The translations under genes were made by a program, and so were the position numbers. DNA of 64,000 nt from Streptomyces hygroscopicus (GTDB lineage: Bacteria; Actinomycetota; Actinomycetes; Streptomycetales; Streptomycetaceae), in assembly GCA_002021875.1 (NCBI GenBank), contig CP018627.1, forward strand, positions 8,308,001-8,372,000, read 5' to 3'. Positions 37,099 to 45,202 of the stretch are shown here, one piece after another (the stretch's first letter is position 1; every line of letters starts with the position of its first letter). A model generated the notes under the pieces. That model saw only the letters and a program-made list of their open reading frames with translations. It was not told where the DNA came from and did not search any database.

Positions 37099-37980
37099 GT
37101 GACAGAGGGTCAGTCCACCCAAGGGAACAGCACATCAAGCGTCTTGGGGAGGAGACTGGGCGCCGAGCTGATGAGCCTCCGGACCAGAGCGGGCCTGACG
37201 CAGACGCACGCGGCGAAGGCGCTGAGCGCTTCGACGGGCAAGGTCGCCAAGATGGAGGGCGGGTGGGTGCCGGTCCGGGACCCGGATGTCCGAGCGCTCT
37301 GTGAGCTCTACGGTGCGACAGACGCTGAGACCGTAGGCCCGCTACTGGAGTTGGCGCGCATCGACCGCGAACGCCGCAAGGCGAAGGGCTGGTGGAACGA
37401 TGTCGCGCTCACAAGGACGATGCGGGAATACGTACCCCTTGAGAACGCGGCCACGGCTGTCAAGGCATGGCAGGTGTCGCTCATTCCTGGGCTGCTCCAA
37501 ACCCCGGACTACATTCGGTCGTTGCGACGTGAGTGGGTTCCAGATGATCACCCCGATCAGGTCGAGGCGTTCGTCGCCTCCAGGGCTGCTCGTCAGCAGC
37601 GGCTTTCCGGGGACAAGCCGCTCGCCCTCTGGGTCATCATTTCGGAGGCGGCGCTGCGTGTTCCCGGCGGCGAGCCCGAGATGCTGCGGAAGCAGTTGGC
37701 GAGCCTCCTCGACTGGAGCGAGCGGCCCAATGTCACGATTCAGGTGCTTCCTTTCGGCGCGGGGATGACTCGAGCGCTCGCGGGCTCCTTCAACGTTCTC
37801 TCGTTCGCCGAGCCGGGCGCCATGGACGTGGTGTTCCTGGAATTGGCGTTCTCCACCACGTGGGTTGAGGGTGGCGAAGGCGCGGCGCAGCACGTAAGAC
37901 TGTTCGAGGAGACTGCGCGGGGCGCGCTGCCCGAGGCCGAGTCCCGAGCCTTCATCGGGGCACTCATCAAAGGACTGTGA
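37099..37980 (+). CDS. XRE-type helix-turn-helix protein with DUF5753 domain
   Basis: The 293-residue protein has an N-terminal Cro/CI-type HTH (about 15-70: LMSLRTRAGLTQTHAAKAL and STGKVAKMEGG) and a DUF5753 domain (about 105-285: VPLENAATAVKAWQVSLIPG, LLQTPDYIR, NVTIQVLPFGAG). I start at the GTG at 37099 because GGAGGAGAG precedes it. It belongs to the WhiJ-like family and sits 3 bases upstream of a DUF397 gene, the normal partner, with a GHKL ATPase divergent. These modules affect development and antibiotic production in Streptomyces; the specific target is unknown. Confidence 0.92.
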   Translation: MTEGQSTQGNSTSSVLGRRLGAELMSLRTRAGLTQTHAAKALSASTGKVAKMEGGWVPVRDPDVRALCELYGATDAETVGPLLELARIDRERRKAKGWWNDVALTRTMREYVPLENAATAVKAWQVSLIPGLLQTPDYIRSLRREWVPDDHPDQVEAFVASRAARQQRLSGDKPLALWVIISEAALRVPGGEPEMLRKQLASLLDWSERPNVTIQVLPFGAGMTRALAGSFNVLSFAEPGAMDVVFLELAFSTTWVEGGEGAAQHVRLFEETARGALPEAESRAFIGALIKGL

Positions 37981-37983
37981 GCT

Positions 37984-38181
37984 GTGACAACCTTCGTCTT
38001 CCGTAAGTCGAGCTACAGCGGCGGAGAGGAAGAGTGCGTCGAGGTGGCCACGAACGTTCCCGACGTCGTGGCGATACGCGACTCCAAGGACCTCGGCGGC
38101 CCGATACTCCGGTTCGCCCCCGGCGCATGGGCGGACTTCCGGGTTGCCCTCACCCAGGAGCCCAGGCAGAACATTATGTGA
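37984..38181 (+). CDS. DUF397 small protein
   Basis: This 65-residue protein has the DUF397 pattern: FRKSSYSGGEEECVEVA at the start, VVAIRDSKDLGGPILRF in the middle split by its glycine, and WADFRVAL at the end. Related proteins pair with WhiJ-like HTH regulators, and this one begins 3 bases after such a gene with a GTG. It likely binds or modulates the upstream regulator. Confidence 0.93.
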   Translation: MTTFVFRKSSYSGGEEECVEVATNVPDVVAIRDSKDLGGPILRFAPGAWADFRVALTQEPRQNIM

Positions 38182-38226
38182 CGCGCGTCACCGGAACTCG
38201 CCCCTCCTCCCGGTCAGCCAACACAC

Positions 38227-38871
38227 GTGACCACAGATATGCGAACCCGGGTGCGGGCCGGGGAGCCAGACGCCTTCGCGGAGTTGTTCGACGCCTACGC
38301 ACAGGCCGTCTACCACCACGCCTTCCGGCTGACCGCCGACTGGTCCATGGCCGAGGACGTCATGTCGGCCACGTTCATGGAGGCGTGGCGCCGCCGTGCG
38401 TCGGTCGACGCCGAAGGCGGCTCCCTGCGGCCCTGGCTCCTCGGCATCGCCACCAACGTCGCCCGCACCCATTGCCGCAGCAACCGGCGTTACCGGGCCG
38501 CTGCCGCCGCTGCCGCCGAGGCGGGGCCCGCCTCGATGCGGATCCCCGACCACGCCGAGGAGACGGCCGGACGCGTGGACGACCGGAGACGCATCAACGC
38601 CACCCTCACCGCCCTCGCTTCGCTCAAGCGCGCCGAACGCGAGGTCCTTGTCCTCTGCCTCTGGGAAGGCATGGAGTACGCCGAGGCCGCCGAAACCCTC
38701 GGCGTCCCCATCGGAACCGTCCGCTCCAGGCTGTCCCGAGCCCGCACCAAGCTGCGCAAACTCGCCGACGCCGAACTGCGCCGCAGAAAACGGGAACTCA
38801 CTCCGCTCACCCGGCAGGTAAAGGGCGATCGCACTCACGCGATCCGGTCCGCAGAGGAAGGAATCCGATGA
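38227..38871 (+). CDS. ECF-type RNA polymerase sigma factor
   Basis: The 214-residue sigma factor has region 2 at about residues 14-82 (FAELFDAYAQAVYHHAFRLT, WSMAEDVMSATFMEAWRR split) and region 4 at about 132-185 (LKRAEREVLVLCLWEGMEY, VPIGTVRSRLSRARTKLRK split). It directs RNA polymerase to a regulon of unknown identity. The four-base overlap with the next gene couples it to a membrane protein. That protein is the best candidate for a surface sensor or modulator, although it lacks the zinc anti-sigma motif. The start is the GTG at 38227. Confidence 0.92.
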   Translation: MTTDMRTRVRAGEPDAFAELFDAYAQAVYHHAFRLTADWSMAEDVMSATFMEAWRRRASVDAEGGSLRPWLLGIATNVARTHCRSNRRYRAAAAAAAEAGPASMRIPDHAEETAGRVDDRRRINATLTALASLKRAEREVLVLCLWEGMEYAEAAETLGVPIGTVRSRLSRARTKLRKLADAELRRRKRELTPLTRQVKGDRTHAIRSAEEGIR

Positions 38872-39941
38872 ACCACGCCAGCCCCTCCCAGCCGCATCCG
38901 GCTGAGTGGCCGGAGACCCAGGAGCTCCTGGGCGCCGAGGAGCGGGGTCTGCCGGCGGGCCGCCACGAGTTCCACAAGGAGCACCTGATGGCCCAGATCC
39001 ACGACGACCTCCGCACCACCAACGGCGCCCCGGCCGCCCCCGCGCGGCAGCGCAACCCGTTCCTGCGCCGGAACGTGCTGCTGCCCGCCATGGCCTGCGC
39101 CGTGGCCGCGGCGGTCGTGGGCGGCTTCGCCCTCGCCGGGGGCGATGGCGGCGACGGCAAGACCCCCCTGGCCACCGGCCCCGCGCTGACCACCCAGGTC
39201 GGCACCGCCGACGCCAAGGCTGCCCCCGAGCTGCTCAATCGCATCTCCCTGGCGGCGGCCGACACCTCCGGGCCCACGGTGCGCGACGGGCAGTTCCTCT
39301 ACATCGCCTCGAAGGTGGCCAACACCTACCCCAAGACCGTGGACGACAAGACCACGGTGGTGAGCGAGGAGCTGCACTCCCGCCAGGTCTGGCAGTCGCC
39401 GGACGGGAAGGACGGCTGGCTGATCGAGCCGGGTCAGACCAGCGGCAAGGGCATGACCCTGGCCGGTGAGCACCCGATCAGCGCGGCCTACAACGCCCTG
39501 GTGAAGCTGCCCACGGACCCCGACGCGCTGCTGCGGAAGATCTACCAGGACGTCGATGAGAACCGGGACAAGGGGGTTCCCCGCGACCAGGCGGCCTTCG
39601 TCGCCATCGGCGATCTGCTGACCGAGAGCTACCCGCCCGCCAAGCTCGGCCCCGCCCTCTACAAGGCCGCCGCGAAGATCCCCGGCGTGGTCGCGGTGGA
39701 CGACGCGGTCGACGCCACGGGCCGTCATGGGGTCGCGGTGGCGCGGCTGAACGAGGCCGATGGCCAGCGCGAAGAGTGGATCTTCGACAAGAAGAGCCTG
39801 GGATTCCTCGGTGAGCGCAATGTCCAGGTCAAGCCCACCGAGGACGGCCCGATCAAGCCCGGCACCGTCCTCTTCACCAGCGCGATCACCGAGCGCGCGG
39901 TCGTCGACGGCAACAAGCAACTGCCCTCCCAGGCGGGCTGA
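38868..39941 (+). CDS. CU044_5270 family membrane protein, sigma-factor partner
   Basis: The 357-residue protein has a cytoplasmic N-terminus (about 1-65), one membrane helix (about 68-90, NVLLPAMACAVAAAVVGGF) and a large outside domain with YIASKVANTY, RQVWQSPDGKDGWLIEPG and a C-terminal AITERAVVDG stretch. This matches the actinobacterial CU044_5270 family, usually encoded directly after an ECF sigma gene. By topology it could be a non-canonical anti-sigma factor or effector; I see no HxxxCxxC motif in its N-terminus. It overlaps the sigma gene (ATGA). Confidence 0.85.
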   Translation: MNHASPSQPHPAEWPETQELLGAEERGLPAGRHEFHKEHLMAQIHDDLRTTNGAPAAPARQRNPFLRRNVLLPAMACAVAAAVVGGFALAGGDGGDGKTPLATGPALTTQVGTADAKAAPELLNRISLAAADTSGPTVRDGQFLYIASKVANTYPKTVDDKTTVVSEELHSRQVWQSPDGKDGWLIEPGQTSGKGMTLAGEHPISAAYNALVKLPTDPDALLRKIYQDVDENRDKGVPRDQAAFVAIGDLLTESYPPAKLGPALYKAAAKIPGVVAVDDAVDATGRHGVAVARLNEADGQREEWIFDKKSLGFLGERNVQVKPTEDGPIKPGTVLFTSAITERAVVDGNKQLPSQAG

Positions 39942-39942
39942 C

Positions 39943-40197
39943 ATGCGGGTGACATGGCGGCATAGGGCGTCGATGGCCTCCATCGCGGCGATAACCGTCC
40001 TGCTGGCCGCGGGAGTGATGGCGGGGGCCGCACTCGCGGCCCCCGGGTCCGGCCTCGGCGTGCGAACGGAAGGCGCGGCCACCGGCGCCGGGTCCGCCGT
40101 ACCACCACACGGTTCACCGGGGATCTCGGACAGGGCGGCGGAGCAGACGAGCATCGAGAAGGCCGTGCCACGCCAGACGTTGGCGAAGGACCAGTAG
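39943..40197 (+). pseudogene. Chimeric small reading frame made of copied DNA
   Basis: The frame could encode 84 residues with a signal-like helix (ASIAAITVLLAAGVMAGAAL) but has no family match I know. Bases 40000-40087 match 46201-46288 (79 of 88), and bases 40119-40191 match 46748-46820 (71 of 73, inside the MalF permease gene, opposite strand). The stretch between the two matches is 31 bases here but 459 there. It is best read as a deleted duplicate rather than a normal gene. It may still be translated from the sigma operon, as it starts 1 base after the preceding stop. Confidence 0.65.
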
Positions 40198-40247
40198 GCG
40201 ACACTCCGCGACTGGGGCGATCGTCCCCATGTCGCGGAGCCGCTGAC

Positions 40248-42629
40248 CTATCGCCGCTCGATCAGCGCGCGCAGCCCCGCCGCTCTGGGGTCCTCGTAGC
40301 CGGAGAGCAGGCGCAGGGCCTCGGCCCGGTGCTGACGGGATTGGTTGCCGTCGCCTTCGGCGAGAGCAAGGGCCAGCCCGGCGAGGGCCAAGGCTTCATG
40401 CCAGCGGTCGCCCAGCACGTGGTGGGCCGCCGCCGCACGGCGATGAAAGTCGGCAGCTTCGTCCAGGCGGCTCATCGCTCGGTATGTCTCGCCGGCACCG
40501 TGCCATGCCATGGCTTCGCGGCTGCGGTCGCCGAGGCGGCGATGGAGTGAGGCCGAGCGCTGGAAGGAGGCCAGCGAGTCGGAATGCTCGCCGAGGGCCC
40601 GCTGAGCGTTGCCCAGTGCGATGAGCCAGTAGCCCTCCAGCACATGGTGCCGCAGGTCCAAGGCGATGTTGACGGCCTCTGAAGCCGTCCGCAGCGCCGC
40701 ATCGAGCTCTCCACGGTCCATATGGATCGAGCTCAGCAGACCTAATGCCCTGCCCATGTTGGGCCGGTCGTTCCGGGCCCGGTAGGCGGCGTGCACCAGC
40801 TCGGCGTTGCGGGCTGCCTCATCGGCCCGCCCCGCTTGGTGGCAGGCGTCGGCAAGATTGATCAACGCGATGGACTCCCAATGCGGGTAACCGAGTTCGC
40901 CGAAGGCCGATCGGGCGCTCTGGAAGCTCGTCTCGGCGTCGGCCAGCTCGCGCAGACGCAGGTGCACCAGACCCAGCAGATTCAGGCTCTGGGCCTCCCC
41001 GTACCGATCGCCCACCTCACGTCGGATCGCCAGTGCGGTCTCGTGGCATTCCCGGCTCTTGATGAGGTCATTGCCCCTCGTGTAGCTCATGCCCAGGCAT
41101 TCGAGCAGCCAGGCTTCGCCCAGGGGTTCACCGAGGCGGCGTACCGCCTCCAGACCGATCGGGGCCACGGTGAGCCAGTCATTGACGGAGGTGGAGCGGG
41201 CCCGCGCGTAGAAGAGAACCGCCGACAGCCGCCAGGCATGCCGATCCAGTCCGGCCGTGCCGGCGGCACGTACGGCGGAGAGAAGGTTCGCGTGTTCGCG
41301 CTCGGCCCAGTCCACCGCGTGGTCGTATTCGGCGAAGCTGAGTGGCATCACCCCTTCGGCCGGTGGGTCGAGCGGGAGGTGGTCTTCCTCTGGTTCGACC
41401 CAGCTCTGGACGGCGTCGGCCGTGTGCACGTACCAGTCCAGGACCCGGCACAGAGCTGCAGTGCGGTCCTCTGCGGGCTCCTCTTCCAGTGCCTGTTTGG
41501 TGGCGTAGGCGCGCAGTAGGTCGTGAAACTCGTATCGGTCCGGCGCGGTCTGCTCCAACAGATGCGCGCCGACCAGCGTGTCCAGCGCCTGTCGTACCCG
41601 GCCCGCCGGGAGTGCGGCGAGTGCGGCGGCAGCGTGCAGACTGAACTCGGGGCCAGGGTGGATTCCGAGCAGCCGGAAGAGACGGGCAGCAGATGGCGCC
41701 AGAGCGCGATAGGACCAGGCGAAGACCGTACGGACGGCCTCGGCCCCGTCCTCATCGCCCGTGCTGAGCACATCCCACAGGGCGGACTCATCGCGCAGGT
41801 CGGTGATCAGATCGTCCAGCCGCATATACGGGTGGGTCGCGGCTCGTTCAGCCGCGATCCGCAGTGCCAGCGGAAGGCAGGCGCAGAGGTGGGCCAGCTC
41901 GGTGAGCTTCTCCGCATCGTCCTCCGGGCGATAGCCGGCGGTGACCGATCGCAGCAGGGCCACGGCCTCGGGTTCGGGGAGGGTGCCCAGTGTTATGCGT
42001 CGGGCGCCATCTCGTACGGCCAGCCCGGAGAAGCGGCTGCGACTGGTCACGACGGCCAAGCTGCCGGTGGAACCCGGCAGTAGCGGGCGGACCTGGCTGA
42101 CAGTGGCCGCGTTGTCCAGCACCACGAGCATGCGGCGGCCGGCCAGGAGCGAGCGGTAGAGCCCAGCGGCGTCATCGAGATTGTGCGGAATGGCGCGGGG
42201 ACGGACCCCGAGGGCGGCGAGAAACCCGTGTAATACCTGCTGGGCAGTGACCGGCTCGCCAGGATCGTAGCCGCGCAGATTGGCATAGAGCTGGCCGTCG
42301 GGGAAGCGATCGCGGACCAGGTGTGCCCAGCGCAGTGCGAGCGAGGTCTTGCCCGCCCCCGCGGTCCCCGTGATGACATAGACGGAAAAGACAAGAGTGC
42401 CACCGTGATCGGCGACCATCACCGCGTTCAGCTGATCCAGTTCGTCTGTGCGGTTGATAAAGCCGTGTACGTCTGCTGGTAACTGCCGGGGCACCGGAGG
42501 GCTCGTGCCATCTCCCTGATGGTGGAAATGGACCCCGCCGTGGACGTTGCGAGCTTGCACGACATCGCGAGACGACCCGGACAGCTCACTGTGCGTACCA
42601 TCGCGGGGGTACTCCTGGCCCTGATTCAT
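40248..42629 (-). CDS. STAND ATPase (NB-ARC with TPR repeats), no DNA-binding domain
   Basis: The 793-residue protein has a short N-terminal region with the motif DVVQARNVHGGVHFH (about residues 22-36), an NB-ARC domain with P-loop GTAGAGKTS (about 87-95), MLVVLDNAATV (Walker B), a winged-helix part, and TPR repeats from about 480 to the end (GEAQSLNLLGLVHLRLREL, GNAQRALGEH, GDRSREAMAWHGAGE). It lacks the OmpR-like DNA-binding and BTAD domains of the SARP at 56731, with which it shares the NB-ARC/TPR plan. The ligand and effector are unknown. It likely shares an operon with the two small genes upstream. It may be a sensor of phage or stress, by analogy to bacterial NLR-like proteins. Confidence 0.88.
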   Translation of the reverse strand: MNQGQEYPRDGTHSELSGSSRDVVQARNVHGGVHFHHQGDGTSPPVPRQLPADVHGFINRTDELDQLNAVMVADHGGTLVFSVYVITGTAGAGKTSLALRWAHLVRDRFPDGQLYANLRGYDPGEPVTAQQVLHGFLAALGVRPRAIPHNLDDAAGLYRSLLAGRRMLVVLDNAATVSQVRPLLPGSTGSLAVVTSRSRFSGLAVRDGARRITLGTLPEPEAVALLRSVTAGYRPEDDAEKLTELAHLCACLPLALRIAAERAATHPYMRLDDLITDLRDESALWDVLSTGDEDGAEAVRTVFAWSYRALAPSAARLFRLLGIHPGPEFSLHAAAALAALPAGRVRQALDTLVGAHLLEQTAPDRYEFHDLLRAYATKQALEEEPAEDRTAALCRVLDWYVHTADAVQSWVEPEEDHLPLDPPAEGVMPLSFAEYDHAVDWAEREHANLLSAVRAAGTAGLDRHAWRLSAVLFYARARSTSVNDWLTVAPIGLEAVRRLGEPLGEAWLLECLGMSYTRGNDLIKSRECHETALAIRREVGDRYGEAQSLNLLGLVHLRLRELADAETSFQSARSAFGELGYPHWESIALINLADACHQAGRADEAARNAELVHAAYRARNDRPNMGRALGLLSSIHMDRGELDAALRTASEAVNIALDLRHHVLEGYWLIALGNAQRALGEHSDSLASFQRSASLHRRLGDRSREAMAWHGAGETYRAMSRLDEAADFHRRAAAAHHVLGDRWHEALALAGLALALAEGDGNQSRQHRAEALRLLSGYEDPRAAGLRALIERR

Positions 42630-42650
42630 TTCGGAGCTCTCCCCAGAGTC

Positions 42651-43262
42651 TCAGCCTCGATCGCCGACGACTTCCCGCTCGACATAGGAAGTGATGTCTT
42701 CCCCGGCGGCGAAGAGGTCGGCGATGAACCGCTCCCACCGCTCAACAGACGCTGGGTCGGTGAACCGGATCGCGCCCCTCGGCACGCTCTCCTCTGTGTA
42801 CATCACCTGGTAGAGGACGCGCCCGCCCAGAACCACCAACTCCGGCAATGGCTGCTCGCCCTCGAGATGGCTGACGGCCGCTGCGGGAACAACTCGGACC
42901 GGCCCGCCGTTCTCCGAGCGTACCCGGAGCGAACGCAATTCCCATTGCACATAAGGCGTGAGCGGCTGCTCCGTGATCCGGACGCGATGGAAGACCGAAC
43001 CACGGGAGGCGGCCTCTTCCGCCGCTTCTCGGAGAGCCTGAGCCTCGTCTTTCAAAAGCCGCTCAGCCTCCGCCAGATCGCCTCGGTAGAACGCGTTCCA
43101 GCTCGGGCTGTTGCTCTCCTTGAAATACTGCTTCCGTTCCAGCTTCCAGGAGTCGCGGTTACGCGTCTGCTCGTAGTGCAGGTCGAAGTCATCCAAATAG
43201 TCATCGAGTTCCAGCCAGTCGCCCTGTGCGGGGTCGAGTGGGGGAACCGGGATGTCATGCAT
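42651..43262 (-). CDS. DUF6879 family protein
   Basis: This 203-residue protein has the conserved YLDDFDLHYEQTRNRDSWKLE stretch (interrupted here by one residue for length), FHRVRITEQPLTPYVQWEL and VMYTEES..RGAIRFTD pattern of DUF6879. I start at the ATG at 43262, whose bases overlap the upstream stop codon. The family is widespread in Streptomyces, typically next to a small ADP-like hypothetical gene and an HTH/STAND gene. No catalytic residues are evident. Confidence 0.82.
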   Translation of the reverse strand: MHDIPVPPLDPAQGDWLELDDYLDDFDLHYEQTRNRDSWKLERKQYFKESNSPSWNAFYRGDLAEAERLLKDEAQALREAAEEAASRGSVFHRVRITEQPLTPYVQWELRSLRVRSENGGPVRVVPAAAVSHLEGEQPLPELVVLGGRVLYQVMYTEESVPRGAIRFTDPASVERWERFIADLFAAGEDITSYVEREVVGDRG

Positions 43263-43521
43263 CGGGGATGTCCTTCTTCGCGTGGCTGAGCACGTTGCCG
43301 GGGATGACGACAAGCCTCTCCCCGATGCCCAGTGCGACCCCTTCCGGGAGTCGCGTTTCGTAGGTCTCGGTAAGGTCTTGTCCGATGACGGCCACGTCAC
43401 CGTTGCTGAGTCGCCAGATGTCGGGACAGGTTCTGTTGTCGGCGCAGTCGGGATCCCGCTCTTGGGGTGACTGCCCCAGGCGCCTGTCGAATAACGCTGA
43501 CGGATCCGCCTGCCATGCCAT
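43255..43521 (-). CDS. Small hypothetical partner of the DUF6879 protein
   Basis: The 88-residue protein has a recognisable DIWRLSNGDVAVIGQDLT core seen beside DUF6879 genes in many streptomycetes. The start is the ATG at 43521 (MAWQADPS) after a GAGG-rich site; a longer frame to 43590 has no support. It overlaps the DUF6879 gene by 8 bases and heads a three-gene set with the STAND protein. The function is unknown. Confidence 0.7.
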   Translation of the reverse strand: MAWQADPSALFDRRLGQSPQERDPDCADNRTCPDIWRLSNGDVAVIGQDLTETYETRLPEGVALGIGERLVVIPGNVLSHAKKDIPDA

Positions 43522-43645
43522 CGTCCTCGCCCCCTCCAGCCCTTCGGCAAAGGGCGTATGCGAGCCAACATACTGCCGCCCGGCTTGCACGGGGGAGGAG
43601 GATGAGGGTCTGTATTGAGCCGAATGACCGAGTTGGTCATCGCGC

Positions 43646-44030
43646 CTACTTGCCGAACCGCGCGATCGCTTCCAGGACCGCGCCCCGCATCGTAGGGCTG
43701 CCCGTGTGCCCCGAGTCGTCGATCACCTTCAGCTCCGCGTCCGGCCAGATCTTGGACAGCTCCCACGCGGTCTTCAGCGGACTGCCCAGGTCGAGTCGTC
43801 CGTGGATCAGAACTGCGGGGATGCCGGACAGCCGGTGCGCGTCACGGAGGAGTTGTCCGTCCTCGAGCCACGCGTCATGGGCGAAGTAGTGCGCGCGGAT
43901 ACGGACCGAGGCCATTAGTGCGTCGTCGGACTTGTCGCTGTAGTAGCCAGGGCTGCCAAGTACCTCGTGGGCGATGACGGCGTCCTCCCAGGCGCACCAG
44001 TCCTGCGCCGCGACGTCTCCTGATTCGTCC
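43646..44030 (-). pseudogene. C-terminal remnant of a proline iminopeptidase
   Basis: Translation on the minus strand gives the last ~125 residues of a prolyl aminopeptidase: CAWEDAVIAHE, RIRAHYFAHDAWLEDGQLL, IPAVLIHGRLDLGSPLKTA, and the catalytic-end IDDSGHTGSP containing the histidine. The N-terminal two thirds, with the nucleophile serine (GGSWG), is missing: upstream the match stops at about 44005-44030, where sequence of a different gene on the other strand begins. It is therefore a truncated pseudogene. The aspartate (GRLD) and histidine (SGH) are still there. Confidence 0.8.
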
Positions 44031-44158
44031 TCAGCCCCAACGAAGCCCCGGTCATCAGCGCCAACGGGCGCTACGTCGCGTTCGAGTCCTGGCGGGACGA
44101 CCTGGTCCCAGGGGACACCAACGAGGCACAGGACATCTTCGTCCACACCCGCTGGTAG
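44024..44158 (+). pseudogene. C-terminal remnant of a WD40-like (PD40) repeat protein
   Basis: The plus strand reads FVLSPNEAPVISANGRYVAFE and SWRDDLVPGDTNEAQDIFVHTRW, then stop: the final blade of a PD40 beta-propeller. A stop lies directly upstream (44021-44023), and the rest of the gene is absent. It abuts the iminopeptidase remnant end to end at 44005-44030, marking a recombination or deletion junction. Confidence 0.7.
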
Positions 44159-44193
44159 GGCTTCGCCAGGGCTCAGGCGGCCCCGCCGCCCGG

Positions 44194-45099
44194 CTATGTG
44201 TTCAGCAGGGCCTTGAAGCGAGCCGCGCCATGGTGGGTCAGCCAGTCCCCGAAGGTGAGCAGGCCGGGGTGGAGAGCGCGCAGGGGCTCGATGTCGACCA
44301 AGGGGTAGATGCCGTCGTTGAGGGACTGGATGCCGCGGGCCGCCTCCTCGCTCTGGGCGCGTACGGCGTCGAGGGGGATGTGGACGTACGGGACCTCCTG
44401 GCCCGTGGCCCGGCTGATGGCGGCGGCGGTCTCCGGTGGGGTGAGGGTGTCGCCCGCCAGGTCGAAGGCGCGGGAGCGGAAGCGGCCGGGGTCGTCGAAG
44501 GCGAGGGCGGCGAAGGCCGCGATGTCGGACAGCGCGATGAACTGCTGGCGGGTGTCCGGATTGTACGGGGTGGCCAGGGCGCCGCCGCGCAGACCCCATA
44601 CGGGGTGGAGGAGGTTTTCCATGAAGGACGTGGGGCGCAGGACGGTCGCGGGCACGCCGATCGCGCCGATGTGCTCCTCGATGCGCCGCTTGCTCTCCAG
44701 CGTCGACAGCCCGCTGTCAGCGTCGGCGCCGAACGCCGAGGCGTAGACGAGGAGTTGAGCCCCGGCGGCCTGCGCGGCGTCCGCCACGTTCCTGCCCCGC
44801 CGTACCTCGTCGTCCGGTCCGTATTCCGCGGGCAGGCCCGGCATGCCGGGGGTGGGCTGGACGCTGAAGACACCGTGGGCTCCGCGGGCCGCGGCGTCGA
44901 GCGAGGCGCGGTCGTCCAGATCGCCCGCGACCAATTCGGCGCCCGCCGAGGCGAGGGCGACTGCCGCGGGGCTGGTGGTGTCCCGGGTGAGCGCGCGTAC
45001 ATGGTGGCCGTCGGCGAGCAGTCGCCTCGCGGTGGCGCCGCCCTGCTGACCGGTCGCGCCGGTCACCAGGATGATTCGTTTCGACGTCATGGGGGTCAT
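44194..45099 (-). CDS. NmrA-like NAD(P)-binding protein
   Basis: The 301-residue atypical short-chain dehydrogenase has the nucleotide motif LVTGATGQQGGATARRL near residue 10, then VAGDLDD, and a substrate part ending in LHPGLLTFGDWL. NmrA-like proteins bind NAD(P) and often act as redox sensors or reductases. It is divergent from a TetR gene, with an operator-like palindrome between them, a common reductase/TetR arrangement. The active-site Tyr/Lys of classical SDRs is not evident. Confidence 0.88.
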   Translation of the reverse strand: MTPMTSKRIILVTGATGQQGGATARRLLADGHHVRALTRDTTSPAAVALASAGAELVAGDLDDRASLDAAARGAHGVFSVQPTPGMPGLPAEYGPDDEVRRGRNVADAAQAAGAQLLVYASAFGADADSGLSTLESKRRIEEHIGAIGVPATVLRPTSFMENLLHPVWGLRGGALATPYNPDTRQQFIALSDIAAFAALAFDDPGRFRSRAFDLAGDTLTPPETAAAISRATGQEVPYVHIPLDAVRAQSEEAARGIQSLNDGIYPLVDIEPLRALHPGLLTFGDWLTHHGAARFKALLNT

Positions 45100-45130
45100 A
45101 GCGGAAGGCTCCCGAGTAGAATCGGAACGA

Positions 45131-45144
45131 GTAACCCGGTTAAC
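45131..45144. promoter_or_regulatory. Operator-like palindrome between NmrA and TetR genes
   Basis: GTAACC-C-GGTTAAC is a near-perfect inverted repeat in the 103-base divergent promoter region, plausible for the adjacent TetR protein. Confidence 0.5.
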
Positions 45145-45202
45145 GTACCGGAACGGCTGACCCGCTTGTCAATCAGCCCGCTTGTCGATCAGGGAGACGG
45201 AG

